Origin: Acanthaster planci
Taxonomy: Eukaryota > Echinodermata > Asteroidea > Valvatida > Acanthasteridae
Direction: 5' to 3'
DNA: 64,000 bases
Assembly (NCBI RefSeq): GCF_001949145.1
Contig: NW_019091511.1
Coordinates: 69,274 to 133,273 of the forward strand
Below, piece by piece: positions 49,255 through 64,000 of this stretch. A program made the translations under genes and the position numbers. Numbering within the stretch: position 1 is the first letter of the stretch; every line of letters begins with the position of its first letter. The notes below the pieces were generated by a model. That model saw only the letters and a program-made list of their open reading frames with translations, made no database searches and was not told the DNA's origin.

Positions 49255-49767
49255 TTAAAGAGCACCTCTGAAGAAAACAGGTTTTCTCTGATTTTATCAG
49301 TTCAAATAAATATGGAAGTCTCCGAATTGAATGCAGTGTCATTTGTCGTCAGAAATCAACTATAACAAGTTAAAAAGGGCTCTTTTGGGAGGTTCATGCC
49401 AAGATGCGAATTCTGAATGTACATGTAGATTGCATCATTCGGAGAAAACAGAGAAAATGAGGGGAACCCTCGCCCTGTGTTTGTAGTGGATAAACCCTTG
49501 TGCGTGCCAACAATGCCTACATGCATTGTTGGCATGCATAAGGGTTTATCCACTACGAAGACAGGGCCAGGGTTCTTCTTGTTTTCTCTGAATGATGCAA
49601 TCTACATTCAGAATTCGCATCTCGGCATGACAGGAAAAAAAAAAGTTTTTAGATTGTTATAGTTGAGCTTTGAAGACAAATGACACTGTGTTCGATTTGG
49701 ATGCTTCCATATTTATTTGAACAGATAAAATTCGAGAAAACATGTTTTCTTTAGAGGTGCTCTTTAA
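49255..49767. mobile_element. 505-bp foldback element with TTAA flanks, downstream of MARF1
   Basis: Arms 49259-49516 and 49523-49763 are reverse complements at roughly 85% identity over their full length, with a six-base loop CTACAT between GCCAACAATGC and GCATTGTTGGC. The ends read AGAGCACCTCT/AGAGGTGCTCT and both are flanked by TTAA (49255-49258, 49764-49767). It looks like a piggyBac-type snapback MITE. It begins 326 bp after the MARF1 stop, so it may be transcribed in the 3' untranslated region. Confidence 0.93.
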
Positions 49768-50045
49768 AAGAGACTTGCATGTGGGCATGTACATGTGTGG
49801 TTACTGCTCGTAGACCACCAAGTTAGGGCGTGTCGTTCATGACTTCTGCAATGCTTGCTTTTTTTGGGCAGTATTGAGGACATTTCATTCCATGCGTTCA
49901 TAGCTGGGAATGAATCAGATCACGATAAAGGTTAGGACTCTTTTCCTGTCTAATTGTGGCAAACGTTGATACTACAGAGATTTGGCCTATAAGTACATCG
50001 GTGAACCAGACAGGCCAATGAGCTCATGTTGTATTGTGATGGTAG

Positions 50046-50190
50046 AGGCCGTGTTTGTTTCACATGGATCAGGATCAAGATCAGCGATTCGTCATTGGTT
50101 TACGGACTCCAAAAACCTGTTTAGTGGATGGTGGGAACCAGTGTTCGAATCACTGATCGAGATCCAGATCCGTGTGAAACAAACAGGCCT
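50046..50190. mobile_element. 145-bp foldback element, AGGCCGTGTTTGTTTCACA ends
   Basis: Left TGTTTGTTTCACATGGATC pairs with GATCCGTGTGAAACAAACA at the right; GATCAGCGATTCG pairs with CGAATCACTGATC. It also lies before the first candidate MARF1 polyadenylation signal. Confidence 0.88.
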
Positions 50191-50290
50191 ATGAACAACA
50201 GTCTCTTTGCCTTGATTGGATACTTCATGGTCACATGACTTTGCTGAACTTGAGTGTAAAAAACCTACCTCTGTTAATTTATTCGAAGAC

Positions 50291-50296
50291 AATAAA
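50291..50296 (+). terminator. Candidate MARF1 polyadenylation signal
   Basis: AATAAA followed by AGTGCTTATA, 1.36 kb after the stop. An alternative AATAAA at about 52405, followed by a T/G-rich stretch, would give a 3.5-kb 3' region. Confidence 0.4.
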
Positions 50297-50544
50297 AGTG
50301 CTTATAATATATGCACGCATTATTTCTATTTGTCTTGGTGCTGATGATAAAAATTTATAGGTTTATGGTTGTCATCAGATATGTCACAATGGTACCAAAG
50401 TATTTGCTAGGATTATATCGTTTACTATTCGTAGCTTCAAATAAGATTTTGAACAAGCTTTTTGTCCTGGAGGTTGCCACTTAACTCTTACTGCCATAAC
50501 TTTACATAATAGCTTAAAAGAACCCTGGATCATCAAGGGTATGC

Positions 50545-50925
50545 ATGCACAGACATACAAGAATGTTAAGTTCTTCCATTACTGTGACAAGGTCCTTATT
50601 CGGTGTTGTGGCAAAAGTAGAGGAAACTTGCCTGCGTCCAGCAGCTCTCCAATTGGGTTCGATTAATCACGTTGAAAGATTCTGTCAGGTTGTTTTGTGC
50701 AGCCAGTCTAAATTTGGAGCCGCCTTGCGGAGAAAGAATGACGAATGTATTTGTGTACATTTACCAGTAGCAAGAAGTTGTCTAAGTATGAACGCACTGG
50801 ATCAAGAAATTGATCTCGAAGATTTGCCTGGATTTGAGCAAAATGATCCCAGTGCAGGGTCGTATCTCACATCTCAATGCAGTCAACAGGACTTTCCAGT
50901 AGCAGAGCTGTACCCATTATGCTGA
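50545..50925 (+). other. Unassigned 126-codon open frame
   Basis: The last third reads ALDQEIDLEDLPGFEQNDPS, acidic and protein-like, ending TGA at 50923. It might be an alternative terminal exon of MARF1, a small gene, or chance. Splice acceptors (for example TTACCAG near 50767) are weak and I recognise no family. Confidence 0.2.
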
Positions 50926-51032
50926 CGGCAACTGTTGGCAAGTAATGGGCTTGCCTTGCTGGAAGAGAGGACAGCGAGCCCTGGCTTCACAAAGTAAAAT
51001 TTTGTGGAATTGAACTCCTTTTGTTTTGGAGT

Positions 51033-51175
51033 AATGGGAGACTTTGAGATGCTTTTTACCCAGTTCTGAGCATGCATGCGTTGTTCTGAGCGTGCGTGCC
51101 TCGTTCTGAGCATGTGCAATATCCTGATAATGGACCTGTATGTCTGCTGCCACCAGTGTCTCAAAGTCTCCCATT
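51033..51175. repeat. Inverted repeat enclosing a short tandem repeat
   Basis: AATGGGAGACTTTGAGA at 51033 pairs exactly with TCTCAAAGTCTCCCATT at 51159-51175. Between them GTTCTGAGCRTGC-type units of about 24 bp repeat three times. Confidence 0.85.
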
Positions 51176-51790
51176 GAGCAAGTTTTTCTAGATGCAGGGA
51201 AGTTTGATATCAATGCGTTCCTCAAAAACAGGATTGAATATGATACTGTGTAGGTCAGAGTATGTTGGTTGGAATACAAAATACGTTCAGTTCGGCTCCA
51301 CGTGAAGCAAGATGTTTCACTTTTGTTTCATGTTTTAACTTTACCCTAGTGAATGAATTTGTTCTTGGGGCATTACAGAATGATTTATACATTGTGTGTA
51401 TAAATTTATTTATACACAAGTAGAGGTGCATTAAATTGAAAGAATGTCTGTTATTTAAATGGTAGCCGATTATTTCTGATTAACAGAAAAGAATGTTAAT
51501 GAAAAGTTTAAAATGCAAGTCAGGCATTGTCACATATTAATTTGGATGTAGACAGATCACACATCTACGAAGCGTAACTGTTCAGGTTTGCCTTTGAGCT
51601 GCATACTCCCTTAGGAAATTAAATTGTTTCAGGAATGTCTGTAGGCCTGATGAGCAGGGGTAATAGTGATGTGTACACCTGCTCAGGACGGGTGGATATG
51701 TGTGATCAATTAACACACAGCACAGTACCTTGTGTATGCTCTTTGGAATTTTGAGAATTTTTAGGGAGATGAAGTAGACTTGTCAACAAA

Positions 51791-51809
51791 GGGGGCGGGG
51801 CGGGGGGGG
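51791..51809 (+). other. G-quadruplex-prone tract
   Basis: Three G-runs (5, 4 and 8 G) separated by single C residues; the last run can supply two strands of a quadruplex. Confidence 0.6.
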
Positions 51810-53948
51810 CTTGGATACGCATCATAATGTTCCAGGGAGGCATACCTGAATTACGTGTATGAAAACCATTGAAGTGGTTTTTCTGCTCAGTCAACCTCAG
51901 AGTTACCTTTCCCAGTGCGTTTACAAAGTTCTAAACCTTTTTTTCCCAAAATGAAAAACTGTTGAAACTGAGAAGTTGCCATCTGTAGATCTTACCCTAA
52001 CAGGCAAGCGTTTATTTCAGCTTCATGTAATTTTTAATTTCCTGGAGAAATACTATTCCAAAGGTATTCAATGATGCTTAAAACTCGTATAGGTCAGCGT
52101 TCTGAGTAATTCCTACTCAATTGAGTAATTCCTACTCATTTTCTTACAAAACAATGGAGACCTCTCAGCTCAGCGTATTGCTCGTTTGTCACAGCATTCA
52201 GCATTGTGTTGAATGCAGCAAAGTTCTTGGCATGGGGTTGGGCCTTGGTGATGTTACAATTTTACTATGTTGAGTTTTTGGCTGTTGTTTGTGATATATA
52301 TCTAACTTGTCTTCCTGCCAAAGATGTAGGGTGTTGGAAATGTTTAGTCAACATGACGATATGCCAAATTGGATTCACGGAGTGGTTTGTGGCATTTGGC
52401 CTTCAATAAAGTCTATATTTTGGTCAGTATTGGGATGATTGCTAAGGATCCTAGATATGGACCTCAAACTGTGCACTAGTTAATTTTGTAACTGGTTTTG
52501 TTTGCACTGTAAAGATATCTAGAGTTTATTGTTGCAATCCTTATTTTGCCGTTTGTTTTAGAAAGGAACAGTTCTTGTCTGGATTGCTTTGGGCTAAAAG
52601 AAAGCCTTCTTGAACTCATCAAGTACATTATTATACATTATGCCATATGTTACATATGGAGTTGATCTTGTATGCAGATAAATGACAGTTGTCAAAAAAT
52701 AAATTTGGTTTTGCATTCCAAAGTGCTGTTTCATTATTTTATTTGCGATTTCAATATTGTATTCACTAGGCTTCGGTTTCATTAGACAGGGCTGGTGTGA
52801 CCATACATACAACAAAGGAGAAATGCACAAAATGAAACAACAGCCAGGTGCTACTCAGTTGGATCAGGCAAAACAAACAGGAAACCTTTTTTTTTTAATA
52901 GTTCTGAACAGGTATTCAGGTTTACTGACTTTGTATTTTTCACGTTACCAACTTACAAAGAGCTTTGGACAGCAATATCATTTAGAGTGTCATTAGCAAT
53001 CAACTAATTTTTTTATCAGTAACACCGTCAAATTTTGGAGTTTGAATCAAAACTGTTAATCACACTTGCAACCAACTCAAAATCCAAAAAGTTTGTATTC
53101 TTTGAAGCACAATTTTCATTCTACTGAGGTATTGTGTGCAGTATGTGAGGTTATAAATTTCACCTTTTATGCTTATGATTTATGCAAACTCCGATGTCAC
53201 TGTAAAGTCATTTTTCAACTCAAACAACGGGAATTTTGAATCCAGCGTGAGTCAAGTTTGGTCAGAACATTTAAGTTAATTGGTTATGGACAGGAGGCTG
53301 AGCATTTGAACAAAAAGGAAGGTCAAGGGTGTTGAAGTGTTAGCAAAAAGGTCCTAGACCAAACATTTCTATTCCTGCTTGATCAGGGTAGTAGTGGAGC
53401 CGTGTTACTCAGGATTGATTTTACACTGTTTTTCAGTTTTTACTGCACTGAGGGACTCGGGAAAAAACCTTTAGCGCAATACTGTCCCTCTGAAAAAAAA
53501 ATGTAATCTTATGAAAATTGTGCCCGGCAAAAAAGCCGACATTAGGGGTAATGCCGACATCAGTAGTCTTCAGAATTTGATTGGTGATGTTTGTGTTTGC
53601 AGTAAGTGAGATTGCTCCACATTATGGAAGCCTGTTTCCAGTGGGGTGAACAAAAACTTATTGGCTTCAACATTTCAATGGACATTTTGTGAAAATTACA
53701 CTTTCTCAGAAGGAAGAAAAATGATTGAAAATGGAATTAGTTTGTGAAAAAATTTCAAGTGCATCCTGGCACACTCCTGACTAAGCTTTGTATTCTTTTC
53801 GTGACCGATCTGAAACAATTAACTTGACCAATTTCTTTTTCTCATGTTCATTTTGAAGTTTAACATTCAATGTTGAAAATATGAACAAGAACACCGGAAG
53901 TAACCACAAAAAACTAACTGGAGCAAGGTAATGTCTGTCGTGGAACAT

Positions 53949-57468
<3,520 letters not shown>

Positions 57469-57527
57469 TTTGAGGAATTAGAAACACTTGCTTCTTGGTT
57501 GAATCACGTGACACAAATCACTTGAGC
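57469..57527 (-). other. Probable actin 5' untranslated segment after a leader intron
   Basis: TTATTGTAG lies 59 bp before the ATG, as expected for the leader-intron acceptor that sea urchin actin genes have. Confidence 0.5.
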
Positions 57528-57533
57528 CTACAA

Positions 57534-58471
57534 TAATTAACACATAGAGAAAAAATGAGTTTTACTTGAAGCCCCATATGCTTTGTAGAAAATGCTTTAG
57601 CCTGGCTATCCTTAAGCTTAGATCTAGGAGTAGAAGTGTCTTCAAACTTGACATTGAGGAAAAGACACCTTCGTTCGGTGTTCACAGAATTTATTGGGGC
57701 CTAAGGCAAGAATTTTGATTGGCTAGGCAACATTAATTCAAACTTTCCAATTAATTTAATCCAAAAGGTAGATCAGCTAAGTTAGGCCTACACGCGAAGT
57801 TTCACTCAGCACTGCTCACTGAAAAGTGAGACCTAGGCCTACTCAAGTGAGGTTTTGTAGTGGACGAATCTCATACTTGTCCATGTATCATGTGAAAGTC
57901 AGAGCAGTTAGTATGGTTAGAAAACGTAAGAGCCAACAATGAAACTTCCTGGCTTAAACTTTTAAGGGGCTATTGATCTCATCAAGTCATTACATGAATT
58001 ATTCTCGACTCGAATCGGACTTGAGTCACCTCAAACATAGAGCATGGAACAGAATCAGTTAACCTGATGAAGTAGGCCTAGGGGCCTACTGCCTACTTAC
58101 TCCATGACGATCTGATTTTCGGCATGGAAAGTAGGCCTATCGCTAAGTCTACATCATTTCCACTTTTTGAAGCCGTCAAAGAAAGATTAACAGACTAATA
58201 ATGAAGCTTTCAGAAGCCTCAGGGGTCTAGCCTTAATAAATTAAGCCTTAGGCCCGAACAGAGAGCCTAGTATGAGTAGGCTACTGGTAAACTTCGCTTG
58301 CTTTTTGCGTGGCCTCTTTAACGACAGAAAGACAGACGTCTAATTTTCACCCTCCAGTGCAAGATCACAACAGGGAAAGGCCCAACGACAAATGCAAGGA
58401 ATGATTAATTGTTTGAACGTACTTTCTGTCATGTATTTGACTGTACAAACCCACTATAAACCAGTAAACTT
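57534..58471 (-). other. Presumed actin leader intron, rich in TAGGCCTA words
   Basis: If the splice sites are right this is a 0.94-kb intron. It carries at least six TAGGCCTA/GTAGGCC words between 57780 and 58280, common in echinoderm non-coding DNA. No coding potential seen. Confidence 0.4.
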
Positions 58472-58473
58472 AC

Positions 58474-58630
58474 GTCAATATCAGTAACCACCAGACCTTT
58501 TTCTTTGTGGATTGAGCGAAGAGAACAGACGCACGTTACGCGCACTGTTGCTACAACCGCACGCTGGGCCTGCCGTTCATGCAGCGCAGTGTACGTGTGC
58601 GCACATAGAAGTCACGCGCTTACTCGATTG
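58474..58630 (-). other. Probable actin non-coding first exon and promoter
   Basis: A strong donor TATTGAC|GTAAGT at 58473-58472 and a TATA-like TTTAAATA at 58666-58659 about 30 bp before the inferred start fit a leader exon of about 150 nt with GC-rich sequence. A second donor of similar form, ATCGAC|GTAAGA, lies at 58732-58731. Confidence 0.4.
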
Positions 58631-58732
58631 TGGCCATTTAGTTCACGGGTGGAGAAACTATTTAAAAATCACTATTATTTCCCCCAGGCACTTTACTGAA
58701 TAAATACAGAGAAAAGACAGTTCTTTTCTTAC

Positions 58733-58861
58733 GTCGATTGTACTAGGGTCTATAGAATCCACAGCTTCTTGTATTTTAAAACAAAGTGTTATTCCAAAAT
58801 TTTTTCTATCATAAGCAGGCCCACCCTGAGAGAAATGAACCGTTCCATGTACTTTCATCAC
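58733..58861 (-). other. Possible alternative first exon with 43-codon frame
   Basis: ATGATGAAAGTACATGG starts a frame MMKVHGTVHFSQGGPAYDRK ending DPSTID at a good GTAAGA donor. GC-rich DNA lies upstream. Family unknown; it could be an alternative actin leader or a short unrelated transcript. Confidence 0.25.
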
Positions 58862-59637
58862 CGTATTTGGTAATATCTAGGAAGGATGCATTTGATTTGT
58901 CGCAAGTTCCACTGGCCACGCCTTCTCCCTCGCAACCACCGCGCGCCGATTATTGTTACAGTGTCCCATTGAGATCACTTTGCCTGTCGCTAAATCCCCA
59001 GGCGTAGCAGGGATACCTTATTTTAAAGACAACGCACCATGTTTTTGAGTTTTTATCTGAGAGTGTTTTCTTTCCTTACACGAGGTGTTATATTTTTGCA
59101 TGACGTGCTGATACACTTCCTTAGAAATGTTTCGCTTATTGATTTATTATTGGAATTATGTGAATTACATTTTGTACCGCAGCACATGCTGAATATCGAA
59201 CAGATAGACCTCTTTTACTGTAACTTTTAGTTCGCGACTCGATCAAACGTAAGGCAACTCCTTTTCCAACCACATTTAATTCGATTAGTTTTTAGAGGTT
59301 TAATATCATAATCATCATTAGCAAGCGTTAAGGGTTTTCTGCCCAAGGCAAATGCTTCCCGGACTTCGTAGCAACCCGCGTAAATTATTTCTTTCAAGTA
59401 AATGACATGTACATGTACGTAAATCCGACCCCCACGTAACTGAAAATGTGTACGGTAAACGAGCCCCGGTCACAAGTCTAGCACCCAGACTGCATATGTA
59501 TCAGTTTTATTCCAACTGTTTTTGCGCGGTGTCTACAGATCCCCTTCATAGGACGCCACCTAGCGCGCCTGAGAACCAACCCGTGAACCAACACGCGCGC
59601 TTTCTTCATGCATTTGCACCAAACTTCTCAGTTTAAA

Positions 59638-59664
59638 TGACGTCACGCCTCAATACTCTATAAA
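59638..59664 (+). promoter_or_regulatory. CRE plus TATA promoter-like site
   Basis: TGACGTCA at 59638-59645 and TATAAA at 59659-59664 are spaced as in a CREB-responsive core promoter directed to the right. A predicted transcript from about 59690 would first meet ATG 59718, which opens only 20 codons (MTMAAKFPDF...). Confidence 0.35.
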
Positions 59665-61154
59665 GTCATTCACGCGTGAGCATGTACAACTTCGACTGAT
59701 TGCAAGAAGTCTGCAGAATGACGATGGCTGCCAAATTTCCTGATTTCTTGCAGAAACAAAGCTCGATTGATTTTACATAACCAGTTCAAAAAGCAACGTC
59801 ATTCGGGAAGAAAGCCCTACACACTGATAGGGTAGACTTTACGTGCGTGCAAATGACCTGGGACTGGTTCATTATTGTAATTTTTTTATCTATTTATTTT
59901 TAATTTTTTTTTAATTTGATAGCCTGAGATGAAGGGCTTAAACAGTTGAAATGTATTGTCTGTGGAATGAATTCATCAATTTACATGAAAATAACTTTTG
60001 AATGGCAAAACTAGAGGAACAACATTTCCTGGAAGGGGCCACTAGTCTTGAGGGGGACAAATGATCGGGCTAGTGGCAACACTCTTCCTCTGCCACAGGC
60101 ATTCTCTATCCAGACACAATGCCGTGCTACATAAATGTTGCAAACTACATGTCTGTAATTATGGGTATTCCTGACCGATTTCATTTGTTTACGCAATTTG
60201 ATTTATTTTTTGTACACTTTGATTAAAACGTACATGTACGTTATTCCATATCACGTAGCTTCAGGTTCCAGAAACTGCGCTGAATTGTTTTTTTACTAAA
60301 GCATGAGTTCTATTTCATTTTTTGCTATCAAAGTTATTTACTGGTTACGAAGTTCCTCCGAAGGAGTGTGTTTTAGTTGCTTTCTTGAACAATGTATTTT
60401 GATCTTCAGTTGAATCCCATGCACTATTGAAAACTAAAATCAGTTTAATAGTATTGCATACTCAGCATACTGTGAATTTCTATACACGTAATAATCAGAA
60501 TATCAAACGGAATGGTAAAGCTGAATAGGGAAAACCTCATCTGTGTTTCAACGTCCAATAACTGGTACGACGAATGGGGGGGGGGAACTAACTGGCTCCT
60601 GGCGTCCCATGCCATGTGCTTTTCAGTGGATTTTTTAAGAGATACGTTCTCCCCTCTTTCTCTTTTTTTTCTGGATCGTTTGAGCTCCATAAAACAATAA
60701 TAATAAAAGAAATCCAAAGAAGAAGAAAAATAATACTGCCGCTCGTTTTCTCAGGTGTAGCCCGTCTTTTGGCACTCCCCTTTAGGCTCTAGTGTTTTCA
60801 ATATGCTGGATCTGTCACTTCCTTGCATATAGGTTTACACCTCATGAATTTTAAAAAGTAACTCAACGTTCCAACTTCCTCAAAGTCACGCAACATGTTA
60901 ATAGTGGCAAAACAGGGATGGAATATCTCTGGGTATATGATGGTAAGTTTGTTTCCAAGGGAGGGGCACGAAAAACAAGCTAACTGAGATTTTTTTATAG
61001 GTTATAGTCAAGACTGGAATGGATGGTAGGCATTGGGGGACATGTTACCCTTTATTTACACCACAAAGGGTTATGACACATTTTGAAATTTACCAATTTT
61101 TAATGAGGGCGCAAGACATAAATCCCCCTCAAATCTGCGTCATTTTAAGAGCTG

Positions 61155-61328
61155 CAGTGGGCGCCATTACTTGCATGCTTATCCGTTCTTAATATCAACA
61201 GAGGGCGCTATGAAGTTTCATTGCAATTTTTTAGGACTCAGCAGAGGGCGCCGTATCCAAATTTTAAAGAATCTCCAGTCAAGGCCATTAGAGGGCGCCG
61301 TTTGTATTGTCAATAGGGGGCGCTGTTT
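61155..61328 (+). promoter_or_regulatory. Cluster of five AGGGCGC-type motifs
   Basis: GTGGGCGCCAT, AGAGGGCGCTAT, AGAGGGCGCCGT (twice) and AGGGGGCGCTGT occur within about 170 bp, all in one orientation. The last matches the core of a CTCF site (AGGGGGCGCT). Single copies at about 15145 and 31320 lie in introns. It could be an insulator or part of a repeat. Confidence 0.35.
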
Positions 61329-61560
61329 ATTTGATCGATAGCTGGCGTTATTTATTGGACTGAATTAATCATCGCGGCCCGGGCGCGCGATCAAGTTCTT
61401 TCTCAGAAACGTGTAGGCAGGCCTATGCACCACTAAAAGTGAGATTTTCAGTAGGTAAGCATGGGTATACACATTTTGATGTGAGAAGTGAATAGCCGAA
61501 GGCGGTTGATCATGACGGAATTTTTTAGTAGAGGTAGGGCCATGCTGATGACGGATACCG

Positions 61561-61671
61561 CATGAGTGATTTTGCACAAACTAGAAAGGCAGTGTGGGAA
61601 AGAAAAGGGGGCAATGTTTGCTCCCTTTTCCTTCCCACGGTGCCTTCTACCATTGTATAAAATCACTCATG
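61561..61671. mobile_element. 111-bp foldback element
   Basis: CATGAGTGATTTT at the left pairs with AAAATCACTCATG at the right, and AGGCAGTGTGGGAAAG with CTTCCCACGGTGCCT, leaving a very short loop. Confidence 0.85.
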
Positions 61672-64000
61672 TTGTATCAGCAATATAAGGCTAATATGAA
61701 AGTTTCACTATATAGCTGACCTGCTAACATTAGGGTAGAGGCCTAGATCGTAGGGAATTTCTCACCATCACTCGTATGCCCAAAGATTTCGCTGAAGTTT
61801 TTCAGGATGTTGTTGATGTTGTTATTATCTTCATTAATTAAAACAATTAAATTGATGTGATTTTTGCTTATTGATACTAAAACTCGGCGTGCTCACAGCA
61901 TGCAGCAAACAAATGGTTGAAGTGCTCATCATGTCATGTAGAAGGTCATTGTCAACAGTAAGACAGCTTTACCAATTACAGCTGAGCTCCAATTGGGTCA
62001 TTTAATTTTCCTTTCATTTTAGAATACCTAGCATTGCACTGTAGTTGGTCACTTTCATTTCGTCATTCAGTGACTGCGGCTAACCACGGGCTGACGTATT
62101 TTTATTGAGTGGACATCCTCTGAAACCTTGTTACATTTGTTTAGCATTTACTGGTCTTTGGCAAATGGAACGTAAGTGTTTTGTTTCCAGAGCAAATGCT
62201 GTAACCATGGTAACTCTGTCTCTCCCGCTTCAAAGTTGTCTCACTAGCTCTAGTGCCAAGAAGCGTACCGTCGGGTACATGTCAGAAACTTGGCAAGTGT
62301 GTCCACTTGTAAGATCTAACCTTGAGAATTTTGTTCACTCATTTGCATAATTTTCTTGGAGGTTTGTTCCTGGAATTCTGCATTGCCTTGGTGCCCATGA
62401 CACAACGTTGGTTCACGGTTAGAAAGGAACACACTTCTGTCCTGAGTTGTGCATATTGAATGATAAACAGACTCTTCAAGTTCATTTACTGACCAGACCA
62501 ATTAAAATGCCACCAAAAGTACCAGTCTGAAAAACACATAATTAACTGCCATGTCTGCCCTTAGCAGAAGCATCCTCTCATCGGTTGAAAACATCCATGT
62601 TGGTGTAAAGTTTTCATTTTGTTGGAAGTGACACAACCGTTATGCATTCATTTTATAGCCGTTTGTGAACCAGCAAAGAGCAGTTCCTACCAGAGGAGCC
62701 TGCAGTGCTAGGAAAATTGCGCCCTCTCTTGGTCCTGCTGGGGGTTCATAGTTCAAGTAGGATTAACTGTATTAAAGCCCAAACAGACATCCATTTCCTG
62801 CGTGTCAAAAACAAAAGATTTAACGTATGTACCTGTTTGTGGTCCTTGGTCCATTTAGCTTGTTTGTTTTTAATCGTTTTGGCAAGTTATGTGGCCAAAA
62901 CAATTATGTGGGGGGGGGGCTTGGTAAAAAAATCACCTTGTGGTGTGTCAGCCATATCTTTCACAAATGAAGTATTTCTCATTTAATACTTCGTCTTTCT
63001 GTGCATCATTACAGGTATGCTGTACGCTAGAAACTCTGCTTCCATATGTGATCAACCAAGTTCCAAGCCAGAAAAGTAAAGTTTCTATATCTCAAGGTAA
63101 TCTACATGTATTTCTTATCGTCAGATCTTTCCCAAAATAATGCTTATCAGCATCGTTTTTCTTTAAATGCATCGGAAGAATCCATGTCAGTAATGACACT
63201 AGAAAAAGAGAAATTTTGGCTGAGATGTCTTCAGAAAACTTCTTCACATTACCAAGATTACCACTTGTCGAATGCACCAGAATTTTTCAGTGGGCTCATG
63301 TAGACTTTTCGATTTTCTTGTACCGCAAACTTTTTGACGTATTGAAAGAGGAACTGCTTCTTTTTTCATTTTCAAAACAAAAAATCCATTGTAAAACTAC
63401 AACCAAAAAGAAGTTTGCAGTCATTAACATTTTTGATAAACCTTCGTAGAAAAAAGTGAAATAAAAGTGTTAAAATGCAAATATTGAAATGATACTAATA
63501 GGGTAATTATTCGACTTTAATCAATCAAATGAAGTTACTTTTTTATTCCTTGAAGCTGATTGGTCAATCTGATAGCAACCCCGGTGAGATATTTCCAGGG
63601 TACTTCCAACAGCTTCCATAATATTCATTGTAATTCTAGATGTTACTGGAGTTCAACAATTGGGAGGTGCTTCATCAAAATCAGTTGTGTGTTTGGACAA
63701 TTATTTTGCTTTGGACTTTCACATCACGTTCACTGAAGAAAAACTTCTTAGAGCTAAAATGCTTTGGACTGACAGTGTCATTGGTAAATCCCCATTTAAT
63801 TCCCCTGACAAACATTTCTTAAATTGGAACTGGGAATGATCCATGTGCATAGGAACTGTCACCATTGTCTCTTAGTGATGCAAGAATTTGTCGAATATTC
63901 TTGGCAGCTTCAAGTGTATGGCACTTTAGAAGTGGTCTTCCTTGAGCCTGGATGTTGAGGATGTGTCTTTATTTCTGCCTGGATGTATGTGTAGATATGG

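Larger units (their letters stand above)
48930..53948. other. Tail-to-tail region between MARF1 and actin
   Basis: Holds both genes' 3' ends, three foldback elements, candidate polyadenylation signals at 50291, 52405 and 52698 (+ strand) and a TTTATT, i.e. AATAAA on the - strand, near 52737. No further conserved coding sequence was found. Confidence 0.65.
59720..64000. other. No supportable gene in the right-hand flank
   Basis: Frames of 60-93 codons occur on both strands without family resemblance or consistent splice sites. The stretch holds a cluster of AGGGCGC words, a foldback, G-runs at 60578 and 62910, and otherwise AT-rich DNA. Confidence 0.6.

Noticed and set aside
49356-49662. Two similar small proteins on opposite strands
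   Set aside because: They mirror each other because the DNA is palindromic (snapback element).
62705-62986. 93-codon frame near the right end with a hydrophobic stretch
   Set aside because: No family resemblance, the frame spans a poly(G) run, and no consistent exon chain follows to the window end.

Overview
This is animal genomic DNA carrying three intron-containing protein genes, which I rebuilt exon by exon. Every exon join keeps one reading frame, and all splice sites are GT-AG except one GC-AG intron. The organism is most likely an echinoderm, possibly a sea star. Reasons are the actin gene (376 codons, Met-Cys-Asp start, introns after codons 41, 121, 204 and 267 in mature numbering), the deuterostome-like MARF1, frequent GGCCTA and ACATGTAC motifs, and many short foldback elements. 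The species is inference.

Layout. 1-6.1 kb: no gene, repeat relics including a large inverted-repeat pair. 6.1-20.6 kb, + strand: a GAA-type alpha-glucosidase (one trefoil domain plus one GH31 domain; 17 coding exons, 902 residues). 20.6-26.0 kb: intergenic, with two foldback elements and pieces of non-LTR retrotransposons (a GDVHPNPGP 2A-like relic, a broken reverse-transcriptase C-terminal region, a 3' tail). 26.0-48.9 kb, + strand: MARF1 (23 coding exons, 1918 residues; NYN ribonuclease, two RRMs, seven LOTUS/OST-HTH modules seen). 48.9-53.9 kb: tail-to-tail intergenic stretch holding a 505-bp foldback flanked by TTAA and smaller foldbacks. 53.9-58.6 kb, - strand: a non-muscle-type actin gene (5 coding exons, 376 residues, probable upstream non-coding exon). 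58.7-64 kb: actin upstream region with a cluster of AGGGCGC motifs, another foldback and a CRE+TATA promoter-like site, but no gene I can support.

The three genes are not a pathway: glycan digestion, RNA regulation of the germline/decapping type, and cytoskeleton. The notable feature is how densely short palindromic elements occupy introns and flanks. One ends 17 bp before the exon 7 acceptor of MARF1, and another could make MARF1 3' transcripts fold into a roughly 240-bp duplex. I saw no bacterial features, CRISPR array, rRNA or tRNA gene. All exon borders are read from splice consensus, frame continuity and family resemblance; no transcript data or search was available.
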